Assembly (NCBI RefSeq): GCF_030324495.1
Contig: NZ_JACAGN010000003.1
Location: forward strand, 1-64,000
Direction: 5' to 3'
Source of the DNA: Myroides sp. 1354
GTDB taxonomy: Bacteria; Bacteroidota; Bacteroidia; Flavobacteriales; Flavobacteriaceae
DNA length: 64,000 nucleotides
Below are positions 9,264 to 17,181 of the stretch, in pieces (the first letter of the stretch is position 1; every line of letters begins with the position of its first letter). Made by a program: the position numbers and the translations under genes. A model generated the notes under the pieces. The model worked only from the letters and a program-made list of their open reading frames with translations, ran no database searches and was not told the origin of the DNA.

Positions 9264-9779
9264 TTACAAACGTTTCATTTGTTCTTTCATCATTTTGATT
9301 TGATCTTTCAGCATGCCTTGTTTATCCAATTTCTGCGCTTCACCCAACAACTTAGTTGCTTCTATTTTTCTGCGTTTTGTCATAGAAATCCCCGCTAATT
9401 GCAATTTGGCCATGGCTAAATCTTGATCCATATTTAAACCTAATTCAATTGCTTTCTTCATGTATTTCTCTGAAGCATTCAAATTTGTTTGAGAAGTCAT
9501 GATTCCCATGAGGTAATTATAGTATCCATTTTGCTTTCTTACTAAAGCTGTTTCAGGATTTTTAATTTTTTTCAACCATTTTTCTGCTCCTTCAAAATCT
9601 TGTTTTCTCAATTTTAAGAAAGACAATAAGATGAATTCATTTTTAAAATACAATAGTATTACAAGCCCCATCAAGAACAATAAGAAAATTCCATTCCCAA
9701 TATTCGATTCTGAAAATTGCCAAACAGCCATTGCTAATAATACTGCTGCGATACCTAATTTAATATACCTATGAAACAT
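9264..9779 (-). CDS. Small membrane protein with TPR-like tail
   Basis: The 171-residue protein has two hydrophobic helices (about residues 8-22 and 29-46). A helical, charged C-terminal part follows, with TPR-like pairs (DFEGAEKWLKKIKNP, NASEKYMKKAIELGL, KIEATKLLGEAQKL). It is probably anchored in the inner membrane with the helical repeats in the cytoplasm. No catalytic motif is visible and no specific function is assigned. It has its own terminator and is flanked upstream by a repeat-rich gap. Confidence 0.7.
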   Translation of the reverse strand: MFHRYIKLGIAAVLLAMAVWQFSESNIGNGIFLLFLMGLVILLYFKNEFILLSFLKLRKQDFEGAEKWLKKIKNPETALVRKQNGYYNYLMGIMTSQTNLNASEKYMKKAIELGLNMDQDLAMAKLQLAGISMTKRRKIEATKLLGEAQKLDKQGMLKDQIKMMKEQMKRL

Positions 9780-9854
9780 ATGCTATAATTAACTTCATTA
9801 AGAATGCAAAATTAAAAAAATAAGCGTAGTATAAAAATTATTCCTCATAAACCT

Positions 9855-9890
9855 ATTTTGCTTTTTTGCTTTTTTGCTTTTTTGCTTTTT
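9855..9890. repeat. Short tandem repeat GCTTTTTT
   Basis: About four copies of an 8-base unit (GCTTTTTT), followed by a variant. This is a simple-sequence repeat in the gap after the TPR-like gene start, with no coding role. Confidence 0.7.
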
Positions 9891-9984
9891 TGTTTCCTCG
9901 TATCCTCTATTTTGTATAGAAAACACCTCGTTATTGTAGAAAAAACTACGGATTATTCTTGTTGGTTACAGTTTACGGTTTGCA

Positions 9985-10239
9985 CAAACCTCACATTTTT
10001 TTGCTCTTTGTTATTTGTGAAGTTGTAAATTCTCTACAAAGCACAAATCGAAACGTAGTGAAAATCGAAACGTAGTGAAGATTCATCGAACACCAAAACA
10101 AAATATAAACCCTGTGAGATAGATTCATCGAACACCAAAACCAATATAAACTAAATGAGATAAACCTAACAAACAACAAACCTCACATTTTTTTGCTCTT
10201 TGTTATTTGTGAAGTTGTAAATTCTCTACAAAGCACAAA
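9985..10239. repeat. 63-bp direct repeat flanking a dispersed element
   Basis: The sequence at 9985-10047 recurs exactly at 10177-10239 (offset 192). Between the copies lies an inverted copy of the TTCGATGAAT element. A direct repeat that brackets a dispersed element resembles either a segmental duplication or repeat-mediated expansion; it is too long to be a normal transposon target-site duplication. Confidence 0.8.
10045..10162 (-). repeat. Dispersed intergenic element (core TTCGATGAAT), inverted copy
   Basis: Read on the minus strand, this runs TATCTCA...TTTATATTGG...GGTGTTCGATGAATC twice, then two 17-bp units containing ACTACGTTTCGATTT. It is nearly identical, in opposite orientation, to 27515-27666. 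Shorter relatives are at 19870-19920, 22455-22500 and 30123-30183. No open frame is conserved in it, so it looks like a non-autonomous repeat. Confidence 0.75.
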
Positions 10240-10261
10240 CCTCACAAACAACAAACCTCTC

Positions 10262-10933
10262 TTACTTCTCAAAACTCAGGAGACGAAGTAATTCGCGTGC
10301 ATCTACATTCAAAAAGGATTCAATGACAGCGTCCGCTGTACTATAATCTTGTTGTTTTGAATTTTGACTTTTATATCCCAATACCTTAATACCCGCCGCA
10401 TTTGCTGCTTTTATACCATTGGTGCTATCTTCAATCACTAAACAATGTGCTTTCGTGTCTATTTTAGCCAAAGATGCTGCATGATTAAAAATGGCGGGAT
10501 TGGGTTTGGACTGCGGAAAGTCCTCTCCACTGACAATATGAGTAAAATACGGAAATAATTCAAAGCGGTTAAACACGCGGTGAATTGTACTTTTTGATGC
10601 GGACGATCCCAAGATTAACTCAATATCTTGTTGATGGAGATGGACAATCAAATCGCGTACTCCTTCTATTAACTCTAAATCTGGTTTTGTATCAAAGGAT
10701 TCGTTGAATATAGTGCGTTTACGCAAAACCAAATCATGAACCTCCTGCGTAAGCTGAAAGTGGTCTTTTACTTTCTGATACGTATTTTTGGTTGAAAATC
10801 CAGTGAATGAGGTATACATATCTTCGGAAACATTAATTCCCAATTCGTCAAAGTGTTGAAAATAAGCATAACGATGAACAGGTTCTGTATCTACAATAAC
10901 CCCATCCATATCAAAAATAACCGTGCGTAACAT
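10262..10933 (-). CDS. HAD-family phosphatase (beta-phosphoglucomutase-like)
   Basis: The start is set at 10933 (MLRTVIFDMDGVIVDTEPVH), which begins the HAD fold directly; the upstream extension is unlike any HAD protein. Motif I is FDMDGVIVD (nucleophile Asp and acid/base Asp). Motif II is LGSSAS, motif III the Lys in SKPNPAIF, and motif IV VIEDSTNGIKAA. A cap domain inserted after motif I places it in the subclass of beta-phosphoglucomutases and sugar/nucleotide phosphatases. The substrate cannot be read from sequence. Confidence 0.85.
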   Translation of the reverse strand: MLRTVIFDMDGVIVDTEPVHRYAYFQHFDELGINVSEDMYTSFTGFSTKNTYQKVKDHFQLTQEVHDLVLRKRTIFNESFDTKPDLELIEGVRDLIVHLHQQDIELILGSSASKSTIHRVFNRFELFPYFTHIVSGEDFPQSKPNPAIFNHAASLAKIDTKAHCLVIEDSTNGIKAANAAGIKVLGYKSQNSKQQDYSTADAVIESFLNVDARELLRLLSFEK

Positions 10934-11101
10934 ATCTTTTATTTTGCTGTAAAGGTAAGCGGTTTTTACCGATACCGAATAGTCCACAATCCAAGATTTA
11001 AAGTAGGTCAAGTAAATTATATTTTAAATCGTGGTATTGCCTCGACTCTTTTTAGTATTTTTACATTTACACCTTATCTTAAATTCAAATACCTATTCAT
11101 C

Positions 11102-11650
11102 TTGTCAGCATCGGAAGAAGAACAATTCGTGCAACAATTGCAACATGGCGATACAAAAGACAGTGCTTTTCGCGACCTCATCGCGCAAAATAAGACGATG
11201 TTGTACTACCACGTTCGCTCTATTGTATTGAACCATGAAGATACGGATGATGTTTTACAAGAAACCTTTATTAAAGCCTATGAGAATATCGCTTCCTTTA
11301 AAGGACAAAGTAAACTCTCTTCTTGGCTCTATCGCATAGCAACTAACCAAGCCTTGGATTTCTTAAAACACAAAAGTCGAGTGCAAAAAGTAACCCTAGA
11401 TGAATACAATCAACAATTAATTGAACAAATAGAAGCTGATCCTTTTTTCAATGGAGATGCAGCTACCCTACTCTTACATAAAGCTATTGCTACGTTGCCT
11501 GAAAAACAACAATTAGTATTTAAAATGCGCTATTTTCAAGAATTAGATTACAACAGTATAGCTGCTATTCTCGACACTTCTGTAGGGGCATTAAAGGCTT
11601 CTTATCACCATGCAACAAAAAAAATAGAACTTTTTTTAAGTGAGCATTAA
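11102..11650 (+). CDS. ECF-type RNA polymerase sigma factor
   Basis: The 182-residue protein contains sigma region 2 (about 25-95, with TDDVLQETFIKAYENI and SSWLYRIATNQALDFLKHK) and region 4 (about 120-175, LPEKQQLVFKMRYFQELDYNSIAAIL). No in-frame ATG exists near the expected N-terminus. The only fitting start is TTG at 11102, which gives MSASEEEQFVQQLQHGD, normal for the family. It directs RNA polymerase to a dedicated regulon. It is followed by a single-pass membrane protein and a Spy-like periplasmic protein, the usual make-up of a flavobacterial envelope-stress sigma/anti-sigma cassette. Confidence 0.88.
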   Translation: MSASEEEQFVQQLQHGDTKDSAFRDLIAQNKTMLYYHVRSIVLNHEDTDDVLQETFIKAYENIASFKGQSKLSSWLYRIATNQALDFLKHKSRVQKVTLDEYNQQLIEQIEADPFFNGDAATLLLHKAIATLPEKQQLVFKMRYFQELDYNSIAAILDTSVGALKASYHHATKKIELFLSEH

Positions 11651-11696
11651 ACCTTTTGCTAAAAAAGCAGTCTAAGTAATACGAAGTACAAACAAC

Positions 11697-12119
11697 ATGA
11701 CAACAAATCACAATTCTCATCACACAAGAAAAGACGGTTTTAGCGTTCCAGAGGGCTACTTTGATACGGTAGAACAACGTCTTTTTGAACGATTAAACGG
11801 GAATGTACAACTCCGTCAAACAGACAAACGCATTCGCCAATTGACGCCTTTCAAGAAATTGATTGCGGTGGCGGCTGTAATAACGCTTCTTCTTGGAATC
11901 GGTTTGGTAGTAAAACAACAGAAAGCCACGACCCTTAGCCATGAAACGATAGAGAATTACTTAGAATACAATTCGTCTTATACGCTGTCTAATGAATTTA
12001 TACAAGCCTTTGACGAGCAAGATTTACAAGAAATGGAACAAGCAATTCAGGTAAATCAAAAAGAAATTAATGAATACGTTCAAACGAATATTGACTTAGA
12101 TTATTACTTAAATTACTAA
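11697..12119 (+). CDS. Putative anti-sigma factor, single-pass membrane protein
   Basis: The 140-residue protein has an N-terminal cytoplasmic segment with FSVPEGYFDTVEQRLFERL, a motif common in proteins encoded just after flavobacterial ECF sigma genes. One transmembrane helix follows (about residues 60-80, LIAVAAVITLLLGIGLVV), then a short outer domain rich in Glu and Gln. The layout (sigma gene 46 bases upstream, Spy-like gene 7 bases downstream) supports an anti-sigma role. No zinc-binding HxxxCxxC motif is present, so it is not of the ZAS type. Confidence 0.65.
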   Translation: MTTNHNSHHTRKDGFSVPEGYFDTVEQRLFERLNGNVQLRQTDKRIRQLTPFKKLIAVAAVITLLLGIGLVVKQQKATTLSHETIENYLEYNSSYTLSNEFIQAFDEQDLQEMEQAIQVNQKEINEYVQTNIDLDYYLNY

Positions 12120-12126
12120 TTATACG

Positions 12127-12558
12127 ATGAAAAGATTTCTATTGCTATTGATCTTCATGTGCGTTTCGAATTTCAGCCAGGCACAGCAATCATCAGATCA
12201 AATAAAATCGTTAAAAATCGCCCACTTGTCTTCGGTATTAAACCTGACGAGTGAGGAAGCTGAAAAATTTTGGCCGATATACAATACGTATGACAATAAA
12301 CTGTACAAGCTTAGACATTCAGAAGTTATTCACTATATCAAATCGAATGAAATACAAGATATTGAGGGACTTACAGAAAAGCAAGCCACAGAGAAAGTAC
12401 AAGCTTTACTGACATTTGAAGAGGATTATTCTTCTTTGAGAAGTCAATTCATTTTAGATTGTAAAAAGATTCTCTCAAACAAGAAAATTCTTTTACTAAA
12501 GAAAGCAGAAGATGATTTTAATCGCAAGTTACTCAAGAAGTACAAGGACAAAAAATAA
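12127..12558 (+). CDS. Spy/CpxP-like periplasmic sensor protein
   Basis: The 143-residue protein has a signal peptide (MKRFLLLLIFMCVSNFSQAQ) and an all-helical mature part. It includes LNLTSEEAEKFWPIYNTYDNK, which resembles the LTxxQ/heavy-metal-resistance family (Spy, CpxP, ZraP): LNLTSEEAEKFWPIY. These proteins bind misfolded proteins or metals in the periplasm and tune envelope-stress signalling. Being third in the sigma/anti-sigma operon fits this role. The end is very basic (KLLKKYKDKK). The terminator at 12596-12622 closes the operon. Confidence 0.65.
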   Translation: MKRFLLLLIFMCVSNFSQAQQSSDQIKSLKIAHLSSVLNLTSEEAEKFWPIYNTYDNKLYKLRHSEVIHYIKSNEIQDIEGLTEKQATEKVQALLTFEEDYSSLRSQFILDCKKILSNKKILLLKKAEDDFNRKLLKKYKDKK

Positions 12559-12595
12559 GCGATAAAATAAAAAATAATAAAACCTACCAAACCTA

Positions 12596-12622
12596 GCCTA
12601 CAAAAGACCTATATTTGTAGGC
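12596..12622 (+). terminator. Terminator of the sigma cassette, overlapping a promoter element
   Basis: A 9-bp perfect stem GCCTACAAA/TTTGTAGGC followed by TATTTTATTT. The loop and right arm contain TATATTTG (12610-12617), an exact TAnnTTTG -7 element placed 24 bases before the ATG of the next gene. One short segment may therefore end one transcript and start the next. Confidence 0.7.
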
Positions 12623-12641
12623 TATTTTATTTAATTATATA

Positions 12642-13856
12642 ATGAGATTACACAGAAACTTAGTTTTTACCGTTATTGACTCTATCCTATTAATTTTCAA
12701 CGAAGGAGAATACGCAGACAAAGTCGTTGCGAAAGCCTTAAAAAAGGACAAGCGTTGGGGAAGTGCAGATCGTAAATTCGTTGCTGAGACGATTTATGAG
12801 ATTGTGCGCTGGAAGAGGTTATACACTGAAATCGCCGAGGTAAAAGAACCTTATACACGCGATGATGCTTGGCGTATTTTTACGGTATGGGCTGTATTAA
12901 GAGGGTATAACTTGCCGGATTGGAAGTATTTTGAAAATGCTCCACTTCGCAGAATCAAAGGTAGATTTGACGAACTAAGTAAAATTAGAAAATTCAAAGA
13001 AGCTATTCCAGATTGGATGGATGAATTGGGTGTAAAAGAATTGGGTGAAGAACTTTGGACCAAAGAAATTGCAGCTCAAAATCAACAAGCTCAAGTTATT
13101 TTACGCGTCAATACATTAAAAACAACACGTAAGAAATTACATGCTATTTTGATGGATTTAGACATTGAAACCATTCAACCTGAAGAATATCCAGACGCCT
13201 TAATCTTAAAAGAAAGAGCCAATGTATTCTTAACAGATGCTTTCAAAGAAGGTTTATTTGAAGTACAAGATGCTTCTTCTCAATTGGTAGCTCCTTTCTT
13301 AGGGGTACAACCTGGAATGCGCGTAGTAGATACTTGCGCAGGTGCTGGAGGAAAAACGCTTCACATGGCTGCTTTAATGGAGAACAAAGGGCAAATCATT
13401 GCTATGGATATCTATGAAAGCAAGCAAAAACAATTGAAAATTAGAGCGAAGAGAAATAGCGCGTTCAATATTGAATACCGCATCATTGAAGGAACAAAAA
13501 CCATCAAAAAATTACACGAAAAAGCAGATCGCGTATTAATTGATGCTCCTTGTAGTGGTTTAGGTGTTATCAAGCGTAATCCCGATACAAAATGGAAATT
13601 ACAGCCTGAATTTGTTGAGGAAATCAAACAAGTACAACAACAAATCCTACAGGATTACACTAAAATCGTAAAAGTAGGCGGTCAAGTAGTATACGCAACT
13701 TGTTCTATCTTACCTTCTGAGAACGAGAAACAAATTGAAAAATTCTTGGCTTCAGAGCATGGGCAGAGTTTTAAATTTATCAAAGATCACAAGGTATTGG
13801 CTCATCAATCTGGTTTTGATGGATTCTATATGGCTTTACTAGAGCGAATCAAATAA
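12642..13856 (+). CDS. RsmB/RsmF-family rRNA cytosine-C5 methyltransferase
   Basis: The 404-residue protein has an N-terminal NusB-like RNA-binding domain (about 1-140, DRKFVAETIYEIVRWKRL). A SAM-dependent Rossmann methyltransferase follows: SAM motif VDTCAGAGGKTLHMA, motif IV DAPCSGLGVIKRNPD with the first catalytic Cys, and motif VI YATCSILPSENEKQI with the second. It methylates C5 of a cytosine in rRNA, probably 16S. RsmB is the closest match by domain layout, but the target base is not proven. Confidence 0.87.
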   Translation: MRLHRNLVFTVIDSILLIFNEGEYADKVVAKALKKDKRWGSADRKFVAETIYEIVRWKRLYTEIAEVKEPYTRDDAWRIFTVWAVLRGYNLPDWKYFENAPLRRIKGRFDELSKIRKFKEAIPDWMDELGVKELGEELWTKEIAAQNQQAQVILRVNTLKTTRKKLHAILMDLDIETIQPEEYPDALILKERANVFLTDAFKEGLFEVQDASSQLVAPFLGVQPGMRVVDTCAGAGGKTLHMAALMENKGQIIAMDIYESKQKQLKIRAKRNSAFNIEYRIIEGTKTIKKLHEKADRVLIDAPCSGLGVIKRNPDTKWKLQPEFVEEIKQVQQQILQDYTKIVKVGGQVVYATCSILPSENEKQIEKFLASEHGQSFKFIKDHKVLAHQSGFDGFYMALLERIK

Positions 13857-13874
13857 AAAGTGCTTAATTACGGT

Positions 13875-14762
13875 ATGAAAAAACATTTGATCGTTGTTTT
13901 ATTCGTTTCATTATTCTTCGGTTGTGGGTGTACAAAAAACAAAACACAACCTAGTAGCGGTTTTAGTCCGGAAGAAACAACACAATCAACTATTTCGCCA
14001 TCGAAACAAGGAGTTGATTATATCATTCCCCAAGCCATAAAGTCATACTACAATGGGATTGATTTCTCTAAATCCAATACAAGTTTACAAGGCGATTTAG
14101 GACAATTAACGGTACGTAAACACACCCATCGCCTAACGTATAACGACTTATGGGAAGTGTTAAAAGCAACCGATTTAACTCCAGCTGCCAATGAAGTATA
14201 TTTACTTTATGGTGAAAAAGGCGTATTGAAAGGAAAAACAGCCTATGCTCGAGGAAAAAATCAAAATGGAGGACGACAAAATCAATGGAATAGAGAACAT
14301 GTTTATGCGCGTTCTTTGGGTACACCCAAATTAGAACAATCTAGTACGGGAGCCAACGAAGACGCTCATCATATCCGACCTGCTGATGTACAGTGGAATG
14401 CGCAACGCGGCAATAAGAAATTTGCACAAGGAGTAGGATCAGCTGGAGATGTCAAAAACGGATGGTATCCCGGAGATGAATGGAAAGGCGATGTTGCTCG
14501 TATGATGCTCTATATGTATCTACGCTATCCAACACAATGCCTACCTTCTAACGTTGCTATAGGAGAAAAGAACAAAACTGATCGCAACATGATTGACCTA
14601 CTCTTGCAATGGAATGCGGAAGATCCTGTGTCAACCATTGAAATACAACGCAATGAATATCTAAGTAAACCCGAAATTCAAGGCAACCGAAATCCATTTA
14701 TTGATAATCCATACTTGGCTACACAAATTTGGGGTGGCCCAGAAGCGGAAAATAGATGGTGA
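13875..14762 (+). CDS. Endonuclease I family nuclease, predicted lipoprotein
   Basis: The start is set at the ATG at 13875 (MKKHLIVVLFVSLFFGCGC), not at an upstream GTG. The segment FFGC gives a lipobox, so the protein is probably an outer-membrane or secreted lipoprotein. The nuclease core contains NREHVYARSLG with the catalytic His, and EDAHHIRPADVQWN followed by RGNKKFA, which are the endonuclease I (EndA/NucM) signatures. These enzymes degrade DNA without sequence preference outside the cytoplasm. The gene follows the methyltransferase gene by 18 bases. The order is probably accidental in function. Confidence 0.88.
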   Translation: MKKHLIVVLFVSLFFGCGCTKNKTQPSSGFSPEETTQSTISPSKQGVDYIIPQAIKSYYNGIDFSKSNTSLQGDLGQLTVRKHTHRLTYNDLWEVLKATDLTPAANEVYLLYGEKGVLKGKTAYARGKNQNGGRQNQWNREHVYARSLGTPKLEQSSTGANEDAHHIRPADVQWNAQRGNKKFAQGVGSAGDVKNGWYPGDEWKGDVARMMLYMYLRYPTQCLPSNVAIGEKNKTDRNMIDLLLQWNAEDPVSTIEIQRNEYLSKPEIQGNRNPFIDNPYLATQIWGGPEAENRW

Positions 14763-14841
14763 TTAGTTAACAGCTGACAGTTAACGTTTTACAGAAGATG
14801 ATCAATATAAACAAACCATTCCTTTTTAGGGGTGGTTTTTT

Positions 14842-14956
14842 TTGTTGGTTGTTTGTTGTTCGTTGATTGTTGATTGTTGTTTGTTGATTGTTGATTGTTG
14901 ATTGTTGTTTGTTGATTGTTGTTTGTTGTTTGTTGTTTGTTGATTGTTGTTCGTTG
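14842..14956. repeat. Heptanucleotide tandem repeat (TTGTTNG type)
   Basis: About 16 units of a 7-base repeat with a variable position (TTGTTTG, TTGATTG, TTGTTCG). It lies in the gap between the endonuclease I gene and the fatty-acid hydroxylase gene, and is the reverse-complement type of the arrays at 27672 and 30261. Confidence 0.9.
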
Positions 14957-14968
14957 AGATGGTGAGGC

Positions 14969-15311
14969 GTTGAGATGGTGAAATTTTCATTTAAAGAAAA
15001 CACCTTCTTATTTTAGAAAAATCTACTGATACCTCATAACAGATCACTGATAACTTTTTGCTCGTTAAGATGGTGAGATTTCCATTTAAAAAAAACACCT
15101 TCTTATTTTAGAAAAATCTACTGATACCTCATAACAGATCACTGATAACTTTTTGTTCGTTGAGATGGTGAGATTTCCATTTAAAAAAAACACCCTCTTA
15201 TTTTAGAAAAATCTACTGATACCTCATAACAGATCACTGATAACTTTTTGCTCGTTAAGATGGTGAAATTTTCATTTAAAGAAAACACCTTCTTATTTTA
15301 GAAAAATCTAC
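14969..15311. repeat. 95-bp tandem repeat, about 3.6 copies
   Basis: Units start at 14969, 15064, 15159 and 15254, each exactly 95 bases apart, and each begins GTT(G/A)AGATGGTG. They share the block CTTATTTTAGAAAAATCTAC and a tail CTGATACCTCATAACAGATC. Units alternate between two variants in the GAAATTTTC/GAGATTTCC segment. The tail is itself made of degenerate heptamers. No open frame of interest is present. Confidence 0.9.
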
Positions 15312-15338
15312 CGTTAACCGTTAACTGTCAACCGTTAA

Positions 15339-16013
15339 CTATTTCCTTTTTCCCTTCTCAAACATTAACTCCTTCACTTTTTCCTTATCTTCTTTCTCTT
15401 GATTCAAATCGAACATCGTACCAAAAACGCGATCCCAAAATGTATTACTTACTCCAAAACCTAGATTTTCATTTTTATAATGATGTAAATGATGGTTACG
15501 CCAAAGGGGTTTCATAAATTTAAAAGGTGGAGCGAAGGCGTGAATTGCATAATGCATGGAAGCATACAAAAGATAGCCAATAATAAAACCTGGATAAAAA
15601 CCAAAGGTATATCTTCCTAACACTAAATAGTGTATCCCAAAGAGCATAGCCGCTAAAAGAATACTCGGTACTGGAGGCATGAATAAGCGCTGTCTATCTC
15701 TGGGATAATGGTGGTGATTGCCATGCATAATATAGGCCAATCGCTGTAAATTATGCTGTTCACTAATGAGGTGAAACAAATAACGATGGGCTAAATATTC
15801 AAAAAACGTCCAGAACAACATCCCTCCGATAAAGAGAAGAATGAGGTTCTGAACGGATAAATTATAATCGGTATAACCCAAATAAATGATATAAGACAAA
15901 ACGGGAATATACATCCCCCAGATAATAGCTGGATGCCCTTTAGTCAACATTTCTAAATAAGGATTCTCAAATAGTCTCGCTTGTCCTTTGTTATTTATCT
16001 TATCAAATTTCAT
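15339..16013 (-). CDS. Fatty-acid hydroxylase / sterol desaturase family membrane enzyme
   Basis: The 224-residue protein has about four membrane helices and the full set of His boxes of the di-iron fatty acid hydroxylase superfamily: HRYLFH, HGNHHHYP, HYAIH and HHLHHY. It is closest to fatty acid 2-hydroxylase (FAH)-type proteins. A role in making 2-hydroxy fatty acids of membrane lipids or sphingolipids is plausible, but the substrate is not defined by sequence. It lies 35 bases downstream of fabH on the same strand, and a shared transcript is likely. Confidence 0.85.
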   Translation of the reverse strand: MKFDKINNKGQARLFENPYLEMLTKGHPAIIWGMYIPVLSYIIYLGYTDYNLSVQNLILLFIGGMLFWTFFEYLAHRYLFHLISEQHNLQRLAYIMHGNHHHYPRDRQRLFMPPVPSILLAAMLFGIHYLVLGRYTFGFYPGFIIGYLLYASMHYAIHAFAPPFKFMKPLWRNHHLHHYKNENLGFGVSNTFWDRVFGTMFDLNQEKEDKEKVKELMFEKGKRK

Positions 16014-16048
16014 ATATCTTAACTACTTTTCTAGCTAAGATAAAAAAA

Positions 16049-17053
16049 TTACCACTTTAATACAACGCTTCCCCAAGTAAAACCACTTCCAAAAGCAGCT
16101 AAAACGACAACATCTCCTGTTTTTATTTTACCTTGCTCCCATGCTTCTGTCAAGGCAATAGGCACAGATGCAGCGGTTGTATTCCCATATTTTTGGATGT
16201 TGTTGTACACCTGATCATCTGACAAGGCAAATTTTTGTTGAATGAATTGAGAGATTCTCAAATTGGCTTGGTGCGGAATCAACATATCAATATCTGAAAC
16301 TTGTAGTTTGTTAGCCTCTAATCCTTCCATAATCACTTCACTGAAGCGCACTACTGCATTTTTAAATACAAATTGACCATTCATATACGGCATATAGCTC
16401 AAATCATCTGGGTCATTGTCTTTCAAAATATCAGAAACCCATCTTCCTCCCATACCTGGTGCAATTAAAGCTAGTTCTTCGGCATGTTCTCCTTGTGAGT
16501 GAATATGAGTAGATAGAATCCCTGTTTCATCTTCAGAGCGCGTTAAAATAGCAGCTCCTGCTCCATCTCCAAAAATAACGGAGACAGACCTCCCTCTTGT
16601 TGTCATATCCAATCCTGCCGAATGCACTTCTGATCCTACAACCAAAACTGTTTTATACATTCCCGTTTTGATGTATTGATCTGCTACAGATAGCGCATAA
16701 ATAAAACCAGAACACTGGGCTCTAATATCTAAAGCCGCTACAGTATTTAGACCTAATGCTTTTTGTAACATCACGCCTGGTCCAGGGAAATAATAATCCG
16801 GACTCAATGTCGCAAAAACAACAAAATCAATATCCTTGGCCTCTACTCCTGCTCTTTCCATGGCTTTTTTAGCCGCTTTCACTCCCATTCCAGAAGTAGT
16901 ATCTTCTTCTAAAACCTTATGTCTACGCTCGTGAATTCCCGTTCTCTCAACGATCCATTCGTTGTTTGTATCCATTATTTTTGACAAATCGTCATTGGTT
17001 ACTACGTTATCGGGTACATAATAACCTAGACCCGAAATCTTTGATCTAAACAT
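16049..17053 (-). CDS. fabH: 3-oxoacyl-ACP synthase III
   Basis: The 334-residue protein has the thiolase fold of KAS III. The catalytic triad is visible: Cys114 in RAQCSGFIYAL, His261 in IPHQANLRI and Asn291 in KYGNTTAASVPIAL. It condenses an acyl-CoA primer with malonyl-ACP to start fatty acid synthesis. Several fabH-like genes are common in flavobacteria, so this may be the housekeeping copy or a paralogue. A TACCTTTG promoter element is 25 bases upstream. The fatty-acid hydroxylase gene follows it, which suggests a lipid theme. Confidence 0.88.
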   Translation of the reverse strand: MFRSKISGLGYYVPDNVVTNDDLSKIMDTNNEWIVERTGIHERRHKVLEEDTTSGMGVKAAKKAMERAGVEAKDIDFVVFATLSPDYYFPGPGVMLQKALGLNTVAALDIRAQCSGFIYALSVADQYIKTGMYKTVLVVGSEVHSAGLDMTTRGRSVSVIFGDGAGAAILTRSEDETGILSTHIHSQGEHAEELALIAPGMGGRWVSDILKDNDPDDLSYMPYMNGQFVFKNAVVRFSEVIMEGLEANKLQVSDIDMLIPHQANLRISQFIQQKFALSDDQVYNNIQKYGNTTAASVPIALTEAWEQGKIKTGDVVVLAAFGSGFTWGSVVLKW

Positions 17054-17078
17054 ATTTATCTGATTTAATTTGTTGAAG

Positions 17079-17086
17079 CAAAGGTA
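17079..17086 (-). promoter_or_regulatory. Candidate -7 element TACCTTTG for fabH
   Basis: An exact TAnnTTTG match on the minus strand, 25 bases before the ATG at 17053. Confidence 0.5.
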
Positions 17087-17181
17087 ACTTTTTTGTGTAT
17101 TTTAAAAAACATCAACTACAAAAACCATTTATTTTATAAATATTCCACGTATATTGCTCAGATAAACTAAAACAAACAAAA

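Noticed and set aside
9991..10179. 62-residue minus-strand ORF with repeated CSMNL
   Set aside because: It is a translation of the dispersed repeat element and its flanks.
9985..10239. Transposon with 63-bp target-site duplication
   Set aside because: No transposase frame or terminal inverted repeats; the duplicated length is far outside normal target duplications.
14767..15003. 78-residue minus-strand frame rich in Asn, Gln and Thr
   Set aside because: It is the translated TTGTTNG array and part of the 95-bp repeat.
14969..15311. CRISPR array (95-bp period)
   Set aside because: The period is made of one repeated unit without unique spacers.
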